Source of the DNA: Pseudonocardia sp. MH-G8
GTDB taxonomy: Bacteria; Actinomycetota; Actinomycetes; Mycobacteriales; Pseudonocardiaceae
DNA length: 64,000 nt
Assembly: GCF_002262885.1 (NCBI RefSeq)
Contig: NZ_NKYF01000003.1
Location: forward strand, 62,001-126,000
Reading direction: 5' to 3'
Both the position numbers and the translations under genes were made by a program. Shown one piece after another: positions 8,519-20,054 of the stretch (the first letter of the stretch is position 1; each line of letters begins with the position of its first letter). The notes under the pieces are model-generated. The model did not search any database. It had not been told where the DNA came from and saw only the letters and a list, made by a program, of their open reading frames with translations.

Positions 8519-9637
8519 TCAGCGGTTGTTCGCGACCGTCTCCGCGATCTCGTAGGTGTTCAGGGCCGCGCCCTTGCGCAGGTTGTCGCCGCACACGAAC
8601 AGCTCGAGGGTGTTCGGGAAGTCCAGCGCCTGCCGGATCCGGCCCACCCAGGTGGGGTCGCCGCCCACTGCGGCGGCGGGGGTGGGCCACTCGCCGGCCG
8701 CGGGGTCGTCGCGCAGCACGATCGAGGGCTGCTCCGCGAGCACCTTGCGGGCCGCCTCCACCGACACCTCACGCGAGAACGTGGCGTGCACCGAGAGGGA
8801 GTGCGTGGTGACCACCGGGACGCGCACGCAGGTGGCCGAGACCTTCAGGTCCGGGATCCCGAGGATCTTGCGGGCCTCGTTGCGGACCTTGAGCTCCTCC
8901 GAGGACCACCCGTCGTCCTTGAGCGACCCCGCCCACGGCACCACGTTCAGCGCGAGCGGCGCCGGGAACGGCGAGGCGGCCGGGTCGAGCCCGGCGGCCT
9001 CCAGCGCCTCGGCGACGTCACCGCCGCGCACCCCGACATCCCGGCCCGACACCGCGGCGAGCTCGGCGTAGAGCCGGTCGATGCCGCCCTGCCCCGCCCC
9101 CGACGCGGCCTGGTAGGACGCCACGACCAGCGCCTCCAACCCGAACTCGCGGTGCAGGGCGCCCATCGCGGCCATCATCGACAGCGTGGTGCAGTTGGGG
9201 TTGGAGACGATCCCCTTCGGGCGCTCGGCGGCCTTCTCGGCGTTCACCTCCGGCACCACCAGCGGCACCTCGGGATCCATCCGGAACGCACCCGAGTTGT
9301 CGACGGCGACCGCGCCGCGCTCCACCGCGATCGGCGCCCACTGCGCGCTGACCTCGTCGGGCACGTCGAACAGCGCCACGTCGACACCGTCGAAGACCTC
9401 CGGTGCGAGCGCCTGCACGGTGACATCCGCGCCGCGCACCCGCAGCACCTTGCCGGCCGAGCGGGGGGACGCGACGAGCCGGATCTCCGACCACGGCACG
9501 TCCGGCCGCCCGTCGATGATCCCGATCATCGTGGAGCCCACGGCACCCGTGGCACCGACGATCGCGAGCACCGGGCCGCGCTCGTGGCGGCCCAGCTCGT
9601 GACGGCCGTGCTGCTCATGTGCGAAGTCGTCCGACAT
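8519..9637 (-). CDS. asd: Aspartate-semialdehyde dehydrogenase
   Basis: About 372 residues. It reduces aspartyl phosphate to aspartate semialdehyde for lysine, threonine, methionine and diaminopimelate. The NADP-binding loop [11 protein letters not shown] is near residue 25, the catalytic cysteine is in [14 protein letters not shown], and [12 protein letters not shown] and a C-terminal histidine ([13 protein letters not shown]) are as in the family. Two starts are possible: ATG 9637, or GTG 9646, which overlaps the lysC stop by four bases. The short charged lead [15 protein letters not shown] before the Rossmann fold is unusual. It is directly downstream of lysC, and the two genes form the usual actinobacterial pair. 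Confidence 0.95.
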   Translation of the reverse strand: MSDDFAHEQHGRHELGRHERGPVLAIVGATGAVGSTMIGIIDGRPDVPWSEIRLVASPRSAGKVLRVRGADVTVQALAPEVFDGVDVALFDVPDEVSAQWAPIAVERGAVAVDNSGAFRMDPEVPLVVPEVNAEKAAERPKGIVSNPNCTTLSMMAAMGALHREFGLEALVVASYQAASGAGQGGIDRLYAELAAVSGRDVGVRGGDVAEALEAAGLDPAASPFPAPLALNVVPWAGSLKDDGWSSEELKVRNEARKILGIPDLKVSATCVRVPVVTTHSLSVHATFSREVSVEAARKVLAEQPSIVLRDDPAAGEWPTPAAAVGGDPTWVGRIRQALDFPNTLELFVCGDNLRKGAALNTYEIAETVANNR

Positions 9638-9642
9638 CCCGC

Positions 9643-10908
9643 TCACCGTCCCGTTCCCGCGTGCACCACGGCCTGCTCGTCGCCGCCGAGATCGAACGCG
9701 GCGTGCAGCGCGCTCACCGCCGTGTCGAGCTCCTCGGGGCGGCACACCACGGAGATCCGGATCTCCGAGGTGTTCATGGTCTCGATGTTGATCCCGGCGT
9801 TGGAGAGCGCCTCGCAGAAGGTGGCGGTGACGCCCGGGTGGGAGCGCATGCCGGCACCGACCAGCGAGACCTTCCCGACCTCCTCGTCGTGCAGCACCTC
9901 GCCGAAACCGATCTCCGGCTGCGCCGCCGTGAGGGCGGCGACCGCACGGGGGCCGTCGCTGCGCGGGAGCGTGAAGGTGATGTCCGTGCGGTTCGCGGAG
10001 GTGCGACCCACGTTCTGCAGGACCATGTCGATGTTGATCTCGGCGTCCGCGACCGTGCGGAAGATGCGAGCCGCCATCCCGGGGGTGTCCGGCACGTCGG
10101 TGATCGTGATCTTGGCCTCGGACCGGTCGTGCGCGACCCCGGTGAGGATGGCCTTTTCCACGGGAATCTCCTCGATCGAGCCGGTGACGAGCGATCCCGG
10201 CCTGTCGTTGTACGAGCTGCGCACCCGCAGCGGGACGTTGTAGCGCCGCGCGTACTCGACGGCGCGCAGATGCAGGATCTTGGCGCCGCAGGCGGCCATC
10301 TCCAGCATCTCCTCGTAGGTGATCGTCTCGCGGCGCTGCGCGTCCGGCACGATCCGCGGGTCGGCCGTGTAGATGCCGTCCACGTCGGAGTAGATCTCGC
10401 AGACGTCGGCCTCCAGCGCGGCGGCCAGCGCCACCGCCGTGGTGTCCGAGCCCCCGCGGCCGAGCGTGGTGACGTCCTTGGAATCCTGGCTCATGCCCTG
10501 GAACCCGGCGACGAGCACGATCGAGCCCTCGTCGAGCGCGTCACGCAGCCGCTGCGGGTTGACCTGGACGATCCGCGCGTCGCCGTGCTTGGACGTGGTG
10601 ATCATCCCGGCCTGCGAGCCGGTGAACGAGCGGGCCTGCGCGCCCAGGGAGTGGATGGCCATCGCCACGAGCGCGTTGGACATGCGCTCACCCGCGGTGA
10701 GCAGCATGTCCAACTCACGGGGCGGCGGAGCCGGGGACACCTGGTCGGCGAGCTCGAGCAGCTCGTCGGTGGTGTCACCCATCGCCGAGCACACGACGAC
10801 GACGTCGTTGCCCTCTTTGTGCGTACGGACGATCCGTTCGGCGACCTTCTTGATCCGGTCAGCGTCCTGGACGGATGATCCGCCGTACTTCTGCACGACG
10901 AGGGCCAC
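9643..10908 (-). CDS. lysC: Aspartate kinase
   Basis: A 421-residue aspartokinase that phosphorylates aspartate, the first step of the aspartate pathway. It starts [13 protein letters not shown], the family N-terminus that binds ATP and substrate, and ends in two ACT domains (from about residue 265: [20 protein letters not shown] and later [20 protein letters not shown]) that in relatives mediate lysine plus threonine feedback. In related bacteria an internal start gives a separate small subunit; that is possible here but not shown. GTG 10908 has AGGAGG 6 nt upstream. Confidence 0.97.
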   Translation of the reverse strand: MALVVQKYGGSSVQDADRIKKVAERIVRTHKEGNDVVVVCSAMGDTTDELLELADQVSPAPPPRELDMLLTAGERMSNALVAMAIHSLGAQARSFTGSQAGMITTSKHGDARIVQVNPQRLRDALDEGSIVLVAGFQGMSQDSKDVTTLGRGGSDTTAVALAAALEADVCEIYSDVDGIYTADPRIVPDAQRRETITYEEMLEMAACGAKILHLRAVEYARRYNVPLRVRSSYNDRPGSLVTGSIEEIPVEKAILTGVAHDRSEAKITITDVPDTPGMAARIFRTVADAEINIDMVLQNVGRTSANRTDITFTLPRSDGPRAVAALTAAQPEIGFGEVLHDEEVGKVSLVGAGMRSHPGVTATFCEALSNAGINIETMNTSEIRISVVCRPEELDTAVSALHAAFDLGGDEQAVVHAGTGR

Positions 10909-11221
10909 CGCCGACCTCCTGTCCTGGCCGCGCGGAACGTGCCGCGCAACCTCACGGGCTCATCACTCGGTGGCTCGCACGCCGGCGACGTGCACCACCG
11001 GGTGCTGGTCGGAAAACCACCCTACCGGTCGGAGACACCCTCGCCGACCGGAATGGCCCAGGCCACAAGCGGCGTGGCGGGATCCATCCACAGGCCCGAC
11101 TGCCGCCGTGGTCCCCGGAACCGCCGCGTGAGCTGCACGGATGCCGCTGCCGTTCCGGCGCCTCCCGGTGCGGGCATCGCGAGCGGGCGATTCCGTCACC
11201 GGTCCGGCATACGCTGCGCAC
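10909..11221. other. Non-coding gap with divergent promoters of lysC and the helicase-like gene
   Basis: No gene is supported in this 313-base stretch. On the minus strand TAGGGT (11019-11024) could be the lysC -10, leaving a leader of about 100 nt before AGGAGG at 10915-10920. On the plus strand TACGCT (11210-11215) lies 6 nt before the ATG at 11222, which fits a leaderless start for the next gene. Confidence 0.5.
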
Positions 11222-13426
11222 ATGGGCCGATCGGCGGGGCTGGGTGTGTGGCTCGCCACGTTCACCGCCGGGGAGCTGGCGGCGGTGATGCGGGCCCGTC
11301 CCGACGTGCTGCGCCATCCCCTACCCGCGGACCTCGGGTCGCTCGCCGAACGGCTCTGCACCCAACAGTCGATCAACCAGGCACAGCTGCTGCTGGACCG
11401 GCCCGCGCTGCAGGTCGCCGAGGCGCTGCTCGCGCTCGGTGGATGCGCCTCGCGAGAGGAGCTGCTGCACCTGCTGGGCGTCGGCCACGAGGCCGCCGTG
11501 GCGCGCGCCGAGGCGGCGCTGGAGGAGCTGCGCGCCCTGGCGCTCGTGTGGCCTGCGCACGACCGGCTGCGGCTGGTGGGTGGCTGGAGCGCGGTCAGCC
11601 GCGATCCGCTCGGCCTCGGCCGGCCCGCCCGGGAGCTCCTCGCACTGCTCACGCCGGAGCAGCTCGCCCGCATCGGCGCCGGCCTCGGGCTCGATGGCCA
11701 GGAGCACGGTGGCCAGGCGCACGGTGGTCGGGAACGTGGCGGTCGGGAACGGAGGGGCCCGTCGCTCGAGGCCGTCGCCGCAGCGGTCACCGACCCGGCC
11801 ACGGTGCAGGCCCGGCTGGCGCGCGCCGACACGCGGGTCGCGGAGGCCGTGCACCGGATCGCCTGGCACGGGCCCCGCACGTCGGGCAGCGAGTTCCCCG
11901 CCCCCGGCGAGCCGGTGGGCGAGCAGGTCGGCCGCCTGCTGGCGGTGCAGGGCTGGGTCGTGCCCACGGAATGGGGCATCGCCGAGATGCCGCGGGAGGT
12001 CGCGCTCGCCGTGCGCGGGCCGGAGTACCGCGCGCCGTTCGACCTGCACCTGCCCCGGGTCGCCACCGCCCCCGTCGACCCCGAACAGGTACGGGGCGCG
12101 GGCGAGCGGGCCGCGCTCGCCGCGCTGGAGTCGGTCCGGAGGCTCGTCTCGCTGCTCGACCACACGCCGCTCACCACCGTGCAAGGAGGCGGTGTCGGCG
12201 TCCGCGAGCTGCGGCGGGCGGCGAAACAGCTGGCCACCGACATCACCGGGGCGCGGCTCTGGCTGGAGACCGCCGCGGCCGCCGGCCTGGTGGCGCTCGC
12301 GCGCGAGTCGCGGTCCCCCGAGCCGGCGGCGGGGCTGCGGCGGGGATTCAGCACGCCGGTCGGCAAGGCGCTGGCCACCGCCACCGCCGACGAGTGGCTC
12401 GAGGCCGATCCTGCTGACGCCTTCGCCCAGCTCCTGCTCGCCTGGTGGAGCCTGCCCCTCGTCCCGAGCCTGCGGGTCGACGAGTCCGGCAGGCCCGCGG
12501 CGGCGCTCGTGCGCGCGTTCGGCCACCCGGAGCATCCCCGGATGCGCGACCGCACGCTGCGCGCCCTCGACGCCCTCGACCACCAGCACGGCGCCCACCA
12601 GCACGGCATCATCGCGCCCGAGGCGTTGCTCGAGTGGCTGGCCCACTCGGCGCCGATCGAGCACGGCAGCCAGGACGACGCCGCACGGTTGCGCGCCACG
12701 ATGGCCGAGGCCGAGCTGCTCGGCCTCGTCGCCACGGGCGCGCTCACCCCACTCGGACGCCACCTGCTCGCGGCCGTGCGCACCGACGAACCGCGCGCCG
12801 CCCTGCGCGCCGCGCTTTCCGGCACGCTCCCGCCGCCCCACCGCACGGCCACCTTCCTGCCCGACCTCACCGCGCTGGTCGCCGGAACGGCCGAGCCCTC
12901 GCTGGTCCGGCTGCTCGACGCCGCCGCCGACGCCGAGAGCCGCGACACGGCCTCGGTCTGGCGGTTCACCGCTCAGAGCGTGCGCAGGGCCCTCGACCAC
13001 GGGCACAGCGCCGACGCACTGCTCGCCGAGCTCACCGAGGCCGCCGAGAACCCGCTCCCGCAACCGCTCGAGTACCTCGTGCGCGACGTCGCCCGCCGAC
13101 ACGGACGCGTCCAGGTCCACACCATCACCACGTGCATCCTGGTGGCCGACGCCGGGCTGGGCGCGGAGCTGGCCGCCGAGCGCGCGCTCGCGCCGCTGCG
13201 GCTACGCCGCTTGGCCGACACCGTGCTCGCCTGCGCGCTGCCCGCCGAGGAGGTCGTGGCCGCGCTCCGGTCCGCCGGTCACGCACCCGTGGAGCACGAC
13301 GTCGACGGCGCGCTGGTCGTGCCGCGGCGCGCCGCACGCCGCGCGGCCGCCCCGGCACCGTCCGCAGGCGAGCGCGGACCGGGGATCGATATCACCGCGC
13401 TCGCCGAGCGGTTGAGCGGCGGCTGA
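11222..13426 (+). CDS. Helicase-associated (XPB/Ssl2-like domain) protein
   Basis: A 734-residue protein of the actinobacterial family that carries only a helicase C-terminal domain (PF13625-like) and no ATPase motifs that I can see. The N-terminus GVWLATFTAGELAAVMRARPDVL and the C-terminus YLVRDVARRHGRVQVHTITTCILVAD are characteristic; mycobacteria have a similar protein of unknown role near XPB. Residues about 160-180 form a short Gly/His/Arg-rich repeat (GQEHGGQAHGGRERGG) that looks like a low-complexity insertion. The ATG at 11222 is chosen over 11141 because translation upstream looks random and a -10 sits just before it. Confidence 0.85.
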   Translation: MGRSAGLGVWLATFTAGELAAVMRARPDVLRHPLPADLGSLAERLCTQQSINQAQLLLDRPALQVAEALLALGGCASREELLHLLGVGHEAAVARAEAALEELRALALVWPAHDRLRLVGGWSAVSRDPLGLGRPARELLALLTPEQLARIGAGLGLDGQEHGGQAHGGRERGGRERRGPSLEAVAAAVTDPATVQARLARADTRVAEAVHRIAWHGPRTSGSEFPAPGEPVGEQVGRLLAVQGWVVPTEWGIAEMPREVALAVRGPEYRAPFDLHLPRVATAPVDPEQVRGAGERAALAALESVRRLVSLLDHTPLTTVQGGGVGVRELRRAAKQLATDITGARLWLETAAAAGLVALARESRSPEPAAGLRRGFSTPVGKALATATADEWLEADPADAFAQLLLAWWSLPLVPSLRVDESGRPAAALVRAFGHPEHPRMRDRTLRALDALDHQHGAHQHGIIAPEALLEWLAHSAPIEHGSQDDAARLRATMAEAELLGLVATGALTPLGRHLLAAVRTDEPRAALRAALSGTLPPPHRTATFLPDLTALVAGTAEPSLVRLLDAAADAESRDTASVWRFTAQSVRRALDHGHSADALLAELTEAAENPLPQPLEYLVRDVARRHGRVQVHTITTCILVADAGLGAELAAERALAPLRLRRLADTVLACALPAEEVVAALRSAGHAPVEHDVDGALVVPRRAARRAAAPAPSAGERGPGIDITALAERLSGG

Positions 13427-13444
13427 GGCGCCCCGGGCACGTGC

Positions 13445-13747
13445 TCAGGGGACGCGGCGCACCAGGCGGACCACCACTGTGGTGATCGCGAACCAGATCA
13501 GGGCCGCCGTGCCGTAGTTCAGCACGACCCCGAGGCGCGGATCCTCGGGCAGGAACAGATCGCTCAGACCCAGGTTGAACGTGTCAGCCGCATCGCGGAT
13601 CAGCTGCGTCAGACCGTTCTCAGGGTTCGCGCCGAGCAGCGTGAGCACGATGTGCACCACGAGCACGGTCACGATGAGCATGCCGACGATCCGCAGGACG
13701 TTGCCGAGGGCGTCGATCCCTCGTCGCGCCGTGCTCCCCACCGCCAC
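13445..13747 (-). CDS. Small two-span membrane protein
   Basis: A 100-residue protein with two membrane helices (about residues 18-36, VLRIVGMLIVTVLVVHIVLT, and 75-93, VVLNYGTAALIWFAITTVVV), a short loop with PENGLTQLIRDAADTFNLG between them, and a basic C-terminus VRLVRRVP. GTG 13747 is chosen because GGGAGG lies 6 nt upstream; residues before it lack protein character. Proteins of this layout are common beside leuA in this family, but the function is unknown. It is convergent with the helicase-like gene. Confidence 0.75.
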   Translation of the reverse strand: MAVGSTARRGIDALGNVLRIVGMLIVTVLVVHIVLTLLGANPENGLTQLIRDAADTFNLGLSDLFLPEDPRLGVVLNYGTAALIWFAITTVVVRLVRRVP

Positions 13748-13859
13748 TGGAGACCTCCCGGAGCTCGTTGGCCGCCATGCTCCCACGGGAGGTCCCACCC
13801 CGCGCTACTGGCCGGTACCACCCGATCGGGTGACACCTGGAACGGGGGCCGGTCACTGA

Positions 13860-15818
<1,959 letters not shown>

Positions 15819-15823
15819 CGCGC

Positions 15824-15863
15824 CCGTGAGTGGATACGAGTGAGCACTCGTATCCACTCACGG
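15824..15863. terminator. Perfect 18-bp palindromic terminator
   Basis: Arms 15824-15841 and 15846-15863 pair perfectly over 18 bp with a 4-nt loop (GAGC). It sits between the convergent leuA and ABC ATPase genes, overlapping neither, and can stop transcription from both sides. Confidence 0.85.
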
Positions 15864-15871
15864 CGGGGTGG

Positions 15872-17029
15872 TCAGCGGCCGAGGATCTCGGTGACGGAGC
15901 CGGGGTGTTCGGGGGCGATCCCGCCGGCCAGCACGTCGTCGGCCGCCGCAGGCTCCACGCGGTGCGGCTGCAGCTCGCCACTGCGGATCTGCTCGGCCCA
16001 ATGGCACGCCACCCGGTGTCCGCGCGGCGCACCCCTGATCACCCGCAGCTCGGGGCGCTCCGTGTCGCAGCGGGACGGCTGGCGCCAGGGGCAGCGGGTA
16101 TGGAAGCGGCACCCCGCAGGCGGCGCCGCCGGCGACGGGAGGTCACCGGTGAGCAGGATGCGCTCGCGGCGGTCCTCCAGCTCCGGGTCCGGCATCGGGA
16201 TCGCCGACAGCAACGCCTTCGTGTACGGGTGTTGCGGATCGTCGTAGAGCGCCTGCGACGGCGCCTCCTCGACGATGCCGCCGAGGTACATCACGCCGAT
16301 CCGATCGCTGACGTGCCGGACGACGGCCAGGTCGTGGGCGATCACGAGGTAGGTCAGCCCGAGGTCGCGCTGCAGCCTGCCGAGCAGGTTGAGCACCTGG
16401 GCCTGCACCGACACGTCCAGTGCCGACACCGGCTCGTCGGCCACGATCAGGTCCGGCTCCACGGACAGGGCGCGGGCGATGCCGATGCGCTGGCGCTGGC
16501 CGCCGGAGAACTCGTGCGGGTAGCGGCGCAGCGACGCGGCCGGCAGCCCGACGGAGTCGACCAGCTCGCGCAGGCGCGTGCCGTCCGCCTCCGCGCCGTG
16601 GGAGAGCCCGTGCGCGCGCATCCCCTCACGCAACAACGACTCCACGGACTGGCGCGGGTCGAGGCTCGACATCGGGTCCTGGAACACCATCTGGAAGCGG
16701 CGGCGCATGGTCCGCAACCGCTCACCGGTCAGCTGCGCGACGTCGACCCCGTCGAACGAGACCTGGCCGGCGGTCGGGTCGACGAGACGCAGGATCGCCC
16801 GGCCGAGGGTGGTCTTGCCGCAGCCGGACTCGCCGACCAACCCGTAGGTCTCCCCTCGCTCGATCTGCAGGGACACCCCGTCCACCGCGTAGACGTGTCC
16901 CACCGTGCGGTCCAGGATCATTCCGCGCTTGATCGGGAAGTGCACCGCGAGGTCGCGCACGTCCAGCAGGGGCGCGTTCACCGACCCGGTCGCCGGCCCG
17001 GTCGCCGACCCGGGAATCGAATCAGACAT
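15872..17029 (-). CDS. Peptide/nickel-type ABC importer, ATP-binding subunit (OppF/DppF-like)
   Basis: A 385-residue ATPase that energises the importer encoded upstream. Walker A is [20 protein letters not shown] (near residue 80), the signature is [15 protein letters not shown], and Walker B is [12 protein letters not shown]. The C-terminal oligopeptide-transporter extension contains [20 protein letters not shown], a cysteine cluster that binds iron-sulfur in some relatives. It is the last gene of a five-gene unit, 6 bases after the second ATPase gene. Substrate specificity cannot be told. Confidence 0.93.
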   Translation of the reverse strand: MSDSIPGSATGPATGSVNAPLLDVRDLAVHFPIKRGMILDRTVGHVYAVDGVSLQIERGETYGLVGESGCGKTTLGRAILRLVDPTAGQVSFDGVDVAQLTGERLRTMRRRFQMVFQDPMSSLDPRQSVESLLREGMRAHGLSHGAEADGTRLRELVDSVGLPAASLRRYPHEFSGGQRQRIGIARALSVEPDLIVADEPVSALDVSVQAQVLNLLGRLQRDLGLTYLVIAHDLAVVRHVSDRIGVMYLGGIVEEAPSQALYDDPQHPYTKALLSAIPMPDPELEDRRERILLTGDLPSPAAPPAGCRFHTRCPWRQPSRCDTERPELRVIRGAPRGHRVACHWAEQIRSGELQPHRVEPAAADDVLAGGIAPEHPGSVTEILGR

Positions 17030-17035
17030 CTGCCG

Positions 17036-18064
17036 TCACTCCGCACTCGCCGGAACCGGGTTGTGGCACCGCAGCAGCCGCCCGCCGGTCGTCTCGCCCA
17101 GCGGCGTGACCTCCGCGCAGGTGTCGAGCGCGCGCGGGCACCGGGGCGCGAACGCGCAGGCGTGCTCCCACGGCAGGTTGTCGACCACGGAACCGCGGAT
17201 CGCCTCGAGCTCCTCGCCCTGCGGGGCGTCCAGGCGCGGGATGGAGCGCAGGAGCCCGTGGGTGTACGGGTGGCGCGGGGTGCTGAACAGTCGGTGCCGC
17301 TGCGCGCGCTCCACGATGCGGCCCGCGTAGAGCACGTTGACCGTCTCGCACAGCCCGGCGACCACGCCGAGGTCGTGCGTGATCATGATCAGTGCCGCGC
17401 CGGTCTCGCGCACCAGCTCGCGCAGCAGCTCGAGGATCTGCGCCTGGATCGTGACGTCCAGCGCGGTGGTCGGCTCGTCCGCGATGAGCAGCCGCGGGCT
17501 GCACGCCAGCGCGATCGCGATCAGCGCGCGCTGCCGCATGCCGCCGGAGAGCTGGTGCGGGTAGGAGTCGAGCCGCCGGCGCGGATCCGGGATGCCCACC
17601 CGGTCCAGCAACTCGACGGCCGCCTTCCGCGCCGCCTCCTTGTTCATCCCGCGGTGGCGCCGGAGCACCTCGGTGACCTGCAGGCCGATCGGGATCACCG
17701 GGTTGAGCGAGGTCAGCGGGTCCTGGAACACCATCGACATGTCCCGCCCGCGACGCTCCCGCATCTGCGAGGAGGGCAACGTGAGCAGGTCGGTGCCGTC
17801 CATCATGACGCTGCCGCTGACCCGCACACCCCGCTCCGGGAGCAGCCGCATGATGGCCATCGACGTCACCGACTTGCCGCAGCCGGACTCGCCGACCAGG
17901 CCCACGACCTGGCCGGGCGCGACGTCGAAGCTCACACCGTCGACGGCCACGGTCTCCGGCTCACCCTTGCGTGGGAACGAGACCCGCAGGTCCCGCACCG
18001 AGAGCAGCGGCTCGGCGCCGACGCGGGCGCCGTCGGTGCGCGTCTCTCCTGCCGCGGTCGTCAT
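17036..18064 (-). CDS. Peptide/nickel-type ABC importer, ATP-binding subunit (OppD/DppD-like)
   Basis: A 342-residue ATPase, partner of the preceding one. Walker A is [20 protein letters not shown], signature [16 protein letters not shown], Walker [15 protein letters not shown]. The C-terminal [14 protein letters not shown] carries the family cysteine cluster. Its ATG overlaps the stop of the permease gene by four bases, so the two are translationally coupled. It works at the inner face of the membrane with the two permeases. Confidence 0.93.
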   Translation of the reverse strand: MTTAAGETRTDGARVGAEPLLSVRDLRVSFPRKGEPETVAVDGVSFDVAPGQVVGLVGESGCGKSVTSMAIMRLLPERGVRVSGSVMMDGTDLLTLPSSQMRERRGRDMSMVFQDPLTSLNPVIPIGLQVTEVLRRHRGMNKEAARKAAVELLDRVGIPDPRRRLDSYPHQLSGGMRQRALIAIALACSPRLLIADEPTTALDVTIQAQILELLRELVRETGAALIMITHDLGVVAGLCETVNVLYAGRIVERAQRHRLFSTPRHPYTHGLLRSIPRLDAPQGEELEAIRGSVVDNLPWEHACAFAPRCPRALDTCAEVTPLGETTGGRLLRCHNPVPASAE

Positions 18065-18984
18065 CGGCGCCCCTTCGGGTCGATGGCCTCACGCAGCGAC
18101 TCGCCGAGCAGCGTGAAGCCGAGAGCGACCAGGATGATCGCGATCGCCGGGTAGAACGCGAGCGCCGGGCGCACGTCGAGGTAGGTCTGGGCCTGCGCCA
18201 GCATGAGCCCCCATTCCGCGCGGCCGGGGTCGGCGTCGCCGAGCCCGAGGAACGACAGCGCCGCCGCGTCCAGGATCGCGGTGGCCAGGGTCAGCGTGGC
18301 CTGCACGATCACCGGTCCGATCGCGTTCGGCAACATGTGCCGCAGCACCACGGCGGGCCGCTTGACGCCCAGCGCCGTGGCCGCCACCACGTGGTCGCTG
18401 TGGCGCTGCGACAGCATCGAGCCGCGCAGCAGGCGCGCGAAGATCGGCACGCTCACGATCGAGACCGCGATGATCACACTGGTCTGCGACGGGCTCGCGG
18501 CGAGCGCCGCCACGGAGATCGCCAGCAGCAGGCTCGGGATCGCCAGCAGCACATCGGTGACGCGCATCAGCACCGTGTCGACCCACCCACCGAGCGCGCC
18601 CGCGATCGTGCCGATGACGAGGCCGACGGCGAGCCCGATGAGCGTGGCCAGCACGCCGACGAGCAGGGTCTGCTGCGATGCGAGGAGCATCCGGGAGAAG
18701 AAGTCGCGCCCGAGCTGGTCGCTGCCCAGCGGGAAACCCTCCTGCGGGCCCGGGATCTGCCCCGGGCGCAGGTTCTCCTGCAACTGCGGGAAGGCCTCGG
18801 TGGCGCTGTGCGGGGCGATCAGCGGCGCGAGCGCGGCGACCACGACGAACAGACCGATGATGATGCCGCCCGCGATCGCGGCGGGCTCACGGCGCAGGCG
18901 CCGCAACGCCTCGGCACCCAGGCTCCGACCGCCTGCGATGTCGTCGATACGCGAGCGGCGTCGCTCCAGCCATGTGGTCGTCAC
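18061..18984 (-). CDS. ABC importer permease (OppC/DppC-like)
   Basis: A 307-residue permease with about six membrane helices. The EAA-type cytoplasmic loop is HVVAATALGVKRPAVVLRHMLPNAIGP, and the N-terminal OppC_N segment is RRLRREPAAIAGGIIIGLFVVV. The start is the GTG at 18984 overlapping the stop of the other permease (GTGA). Upstream codons of the same frame are only a shadow. It forms the heterodimeric channel with the neighbouring permease. Confidence 0.93.
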   Translation of the reverse strand: MTTTWLERRRSRIDDIAGGRSLGAEALRRLRREPAAIAGGIIIGLFVVVAALAPLIAPHSATEAFPQLQENLRPGQIPGPQEGFPLGSDQLGRDFFSRMLLASQQTLLVGVLATLIGLAVGLVIGTIAGALGGWVDTVLMRVTDVLLAIPSLLLAISVAALAASPSQTSVIIAVSIVSVPIFARLLRGSMLSQRHSDHVVAATALGVKRPAVVLRHMLPNAIGPVIVQATLTLATAILDAAALSFLGLGDADPGRAEWGLMLAQAQTYLDVRPALAFYPAIAIILVALGFTLLGESLREAIDPKGRR

Positions 18985-19982
18985 AGGCGCACCCGGGGAT
19001 CGATGATCGCGTAGGAAAGATCTACGAGCAGGTTCACCAGCACGTAGATCAGCGCTCCGAGCATCAGCACGGCCTGCAGCCGGGGGTAGTCCCGCAGGGT
19101 GATCGCGTCGGCGAGCAGCGTGCCGACGCCACCCCACACGAACACCCGCTCGGTGAGCACCGCACCTGCGAGCAGCAGCCCGGTCTGGAGGCCGATGGTG
19201 GTGGACACCGGCAGCAGCGCGTTGCGCAGGACGTGCCGGCCGCGGACGGTGCCCGGCGCGAGCCCCTTCGAGTTCGCCGTGCGGACGAAGTCGGAGCCGA
19301 GCACGTCGAGCACCGACGCGCGGGTGATCCGGACGATCACCGCGAGCGGGATCGTGGCCAGCGTGATCGCGGGCAGGACGAGGTGGCGCAGTGCGTCGAG
19401 GCTCGCGTCGAACTCGCGGGTGAGGAGCCCGTCGAGCACCGCGAACCCGGTGACGCTGGTGGCGTCGACCGCCACCGACTGCCGACCCGACGGCGGGAAC
19501 AGGCCGAGGTCGACCGCGAACACGTCCTTCAGCACGTAGCCGAGGAAGAACACCGGCACGGCGACGCCGACGAGCGTGCCGATCACCGTGATGATATCGA
19601 GCGGCCGGCCGCGGTAGTTCGCGGCGAGGTAGCCGAGCGGGATGCCCAGCACCACCGCGATCAGCAGAGCGACCACGGACAGCTCGATCGTGGCCGGCAG
19701 GGCCCTGGCGATCTCGGTGAGCACCGGCTGGCCGGTGATCGTCGAGGTGCCGAAATCACCCGTGGCCGCACGGCCCAGGAACAAGCCGTACTGCACCCAG
19801 ACCGGCTGGTCGAGGCCCAGCACCCGGTTCAGCTCCGCGATCCCCTCGGGCGTGGCGCGGTCACCGAGGAACGCCGACGCGGGCCCGCCCGGCAGGCTGC
19901 GCAACCAGGCGAAGACGAGCACCGACAGCAGCAGGAGCGTCGGGATCACCTGGAGCAGGCGCCGCAGCACGAAGCGCAGCAT
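18981..19982 (-). CDS. ABC importer permease (OppB/DppB-like)
   Basis: A 333-residue permease. MLRFVLRRLLQVIPTLLLLS is the typical OppB first helix, followed by GDRATPEGIAELNRVLGLDQPVWVQYGLF, and the EAA loop is DFVRTANSKGLAPGTVRGRHVLRNALLPV. ATG 19982 is selected because a GGAGGGGGGA ribosome site lies just upstream. A strong hairpin (20013-20044) separates it from the binding-protein gene. Confidence 0.93.
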   Translation of the reverse strand: MLRFVLRRLLQVIPTLLLLSVLVFAWLRSLPGGPASAFLGDRATPEGIAELNRVLGLDQPVWVQYGLFLGRAATGDFGTSTITGQPVLTEIARALPATIELSVVALLIAVVLGIPLGYLAANYRGRPLDIITVIGTLVGVAVPVFFLGYVLKDVFAVDLGLFPPSGRQSVAVDATSVTGFAVLDGLLTREFDASLDALRHLVLPAITLATIPLAVIVRITRASVLDVLGSDFVRTANSKGLAPGTVRGRHVLRNALLPVSTTIGLQTGLLLAGAVLTERVFVWGGVGTLLADAITLRDYPRLQAVLMLGALIYVLVNLLVDLSYAIIDPRVRL

Positions 19983-20012
19983 CGTCCCCCCTCCGATAAG
20001 TACGAACGCCGA

Positions 20013-20044
20013 GAGTGGCACCGCCCCGTGGGGCGGTGCCACTC
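20013..20044 (-). terminator. Intercistronic hairpin after the binding-protein gene
   Basis: A 14-bp stem (20013-20026 with 20031-20044) with a 4-nt loop lies between the binding-protein stop (20055) and the permease start (19982). As the whole operon runs on the minus strand, it probably acts as a partial terminator or mRNA stabiliser that keeps the binding protein in excess over the membrane subunits. Confidence 0.75.
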
Positions 20045-20054
20045 GGAGTCCCCC

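Noticed and set aside
11321..13120. Long antisense frames opposite the helicase-associated gene
   Set aside because: Low-complexity antisense shadows; the plus strand has clear codon bias and family motifs.
15830..18154. 774-codon plus-strand frame across two ABC ATPase genes
   Set aside because: It starts inside the terminator palindrome and is an antisense shadow; the minus-strand ATPase genes are intact.
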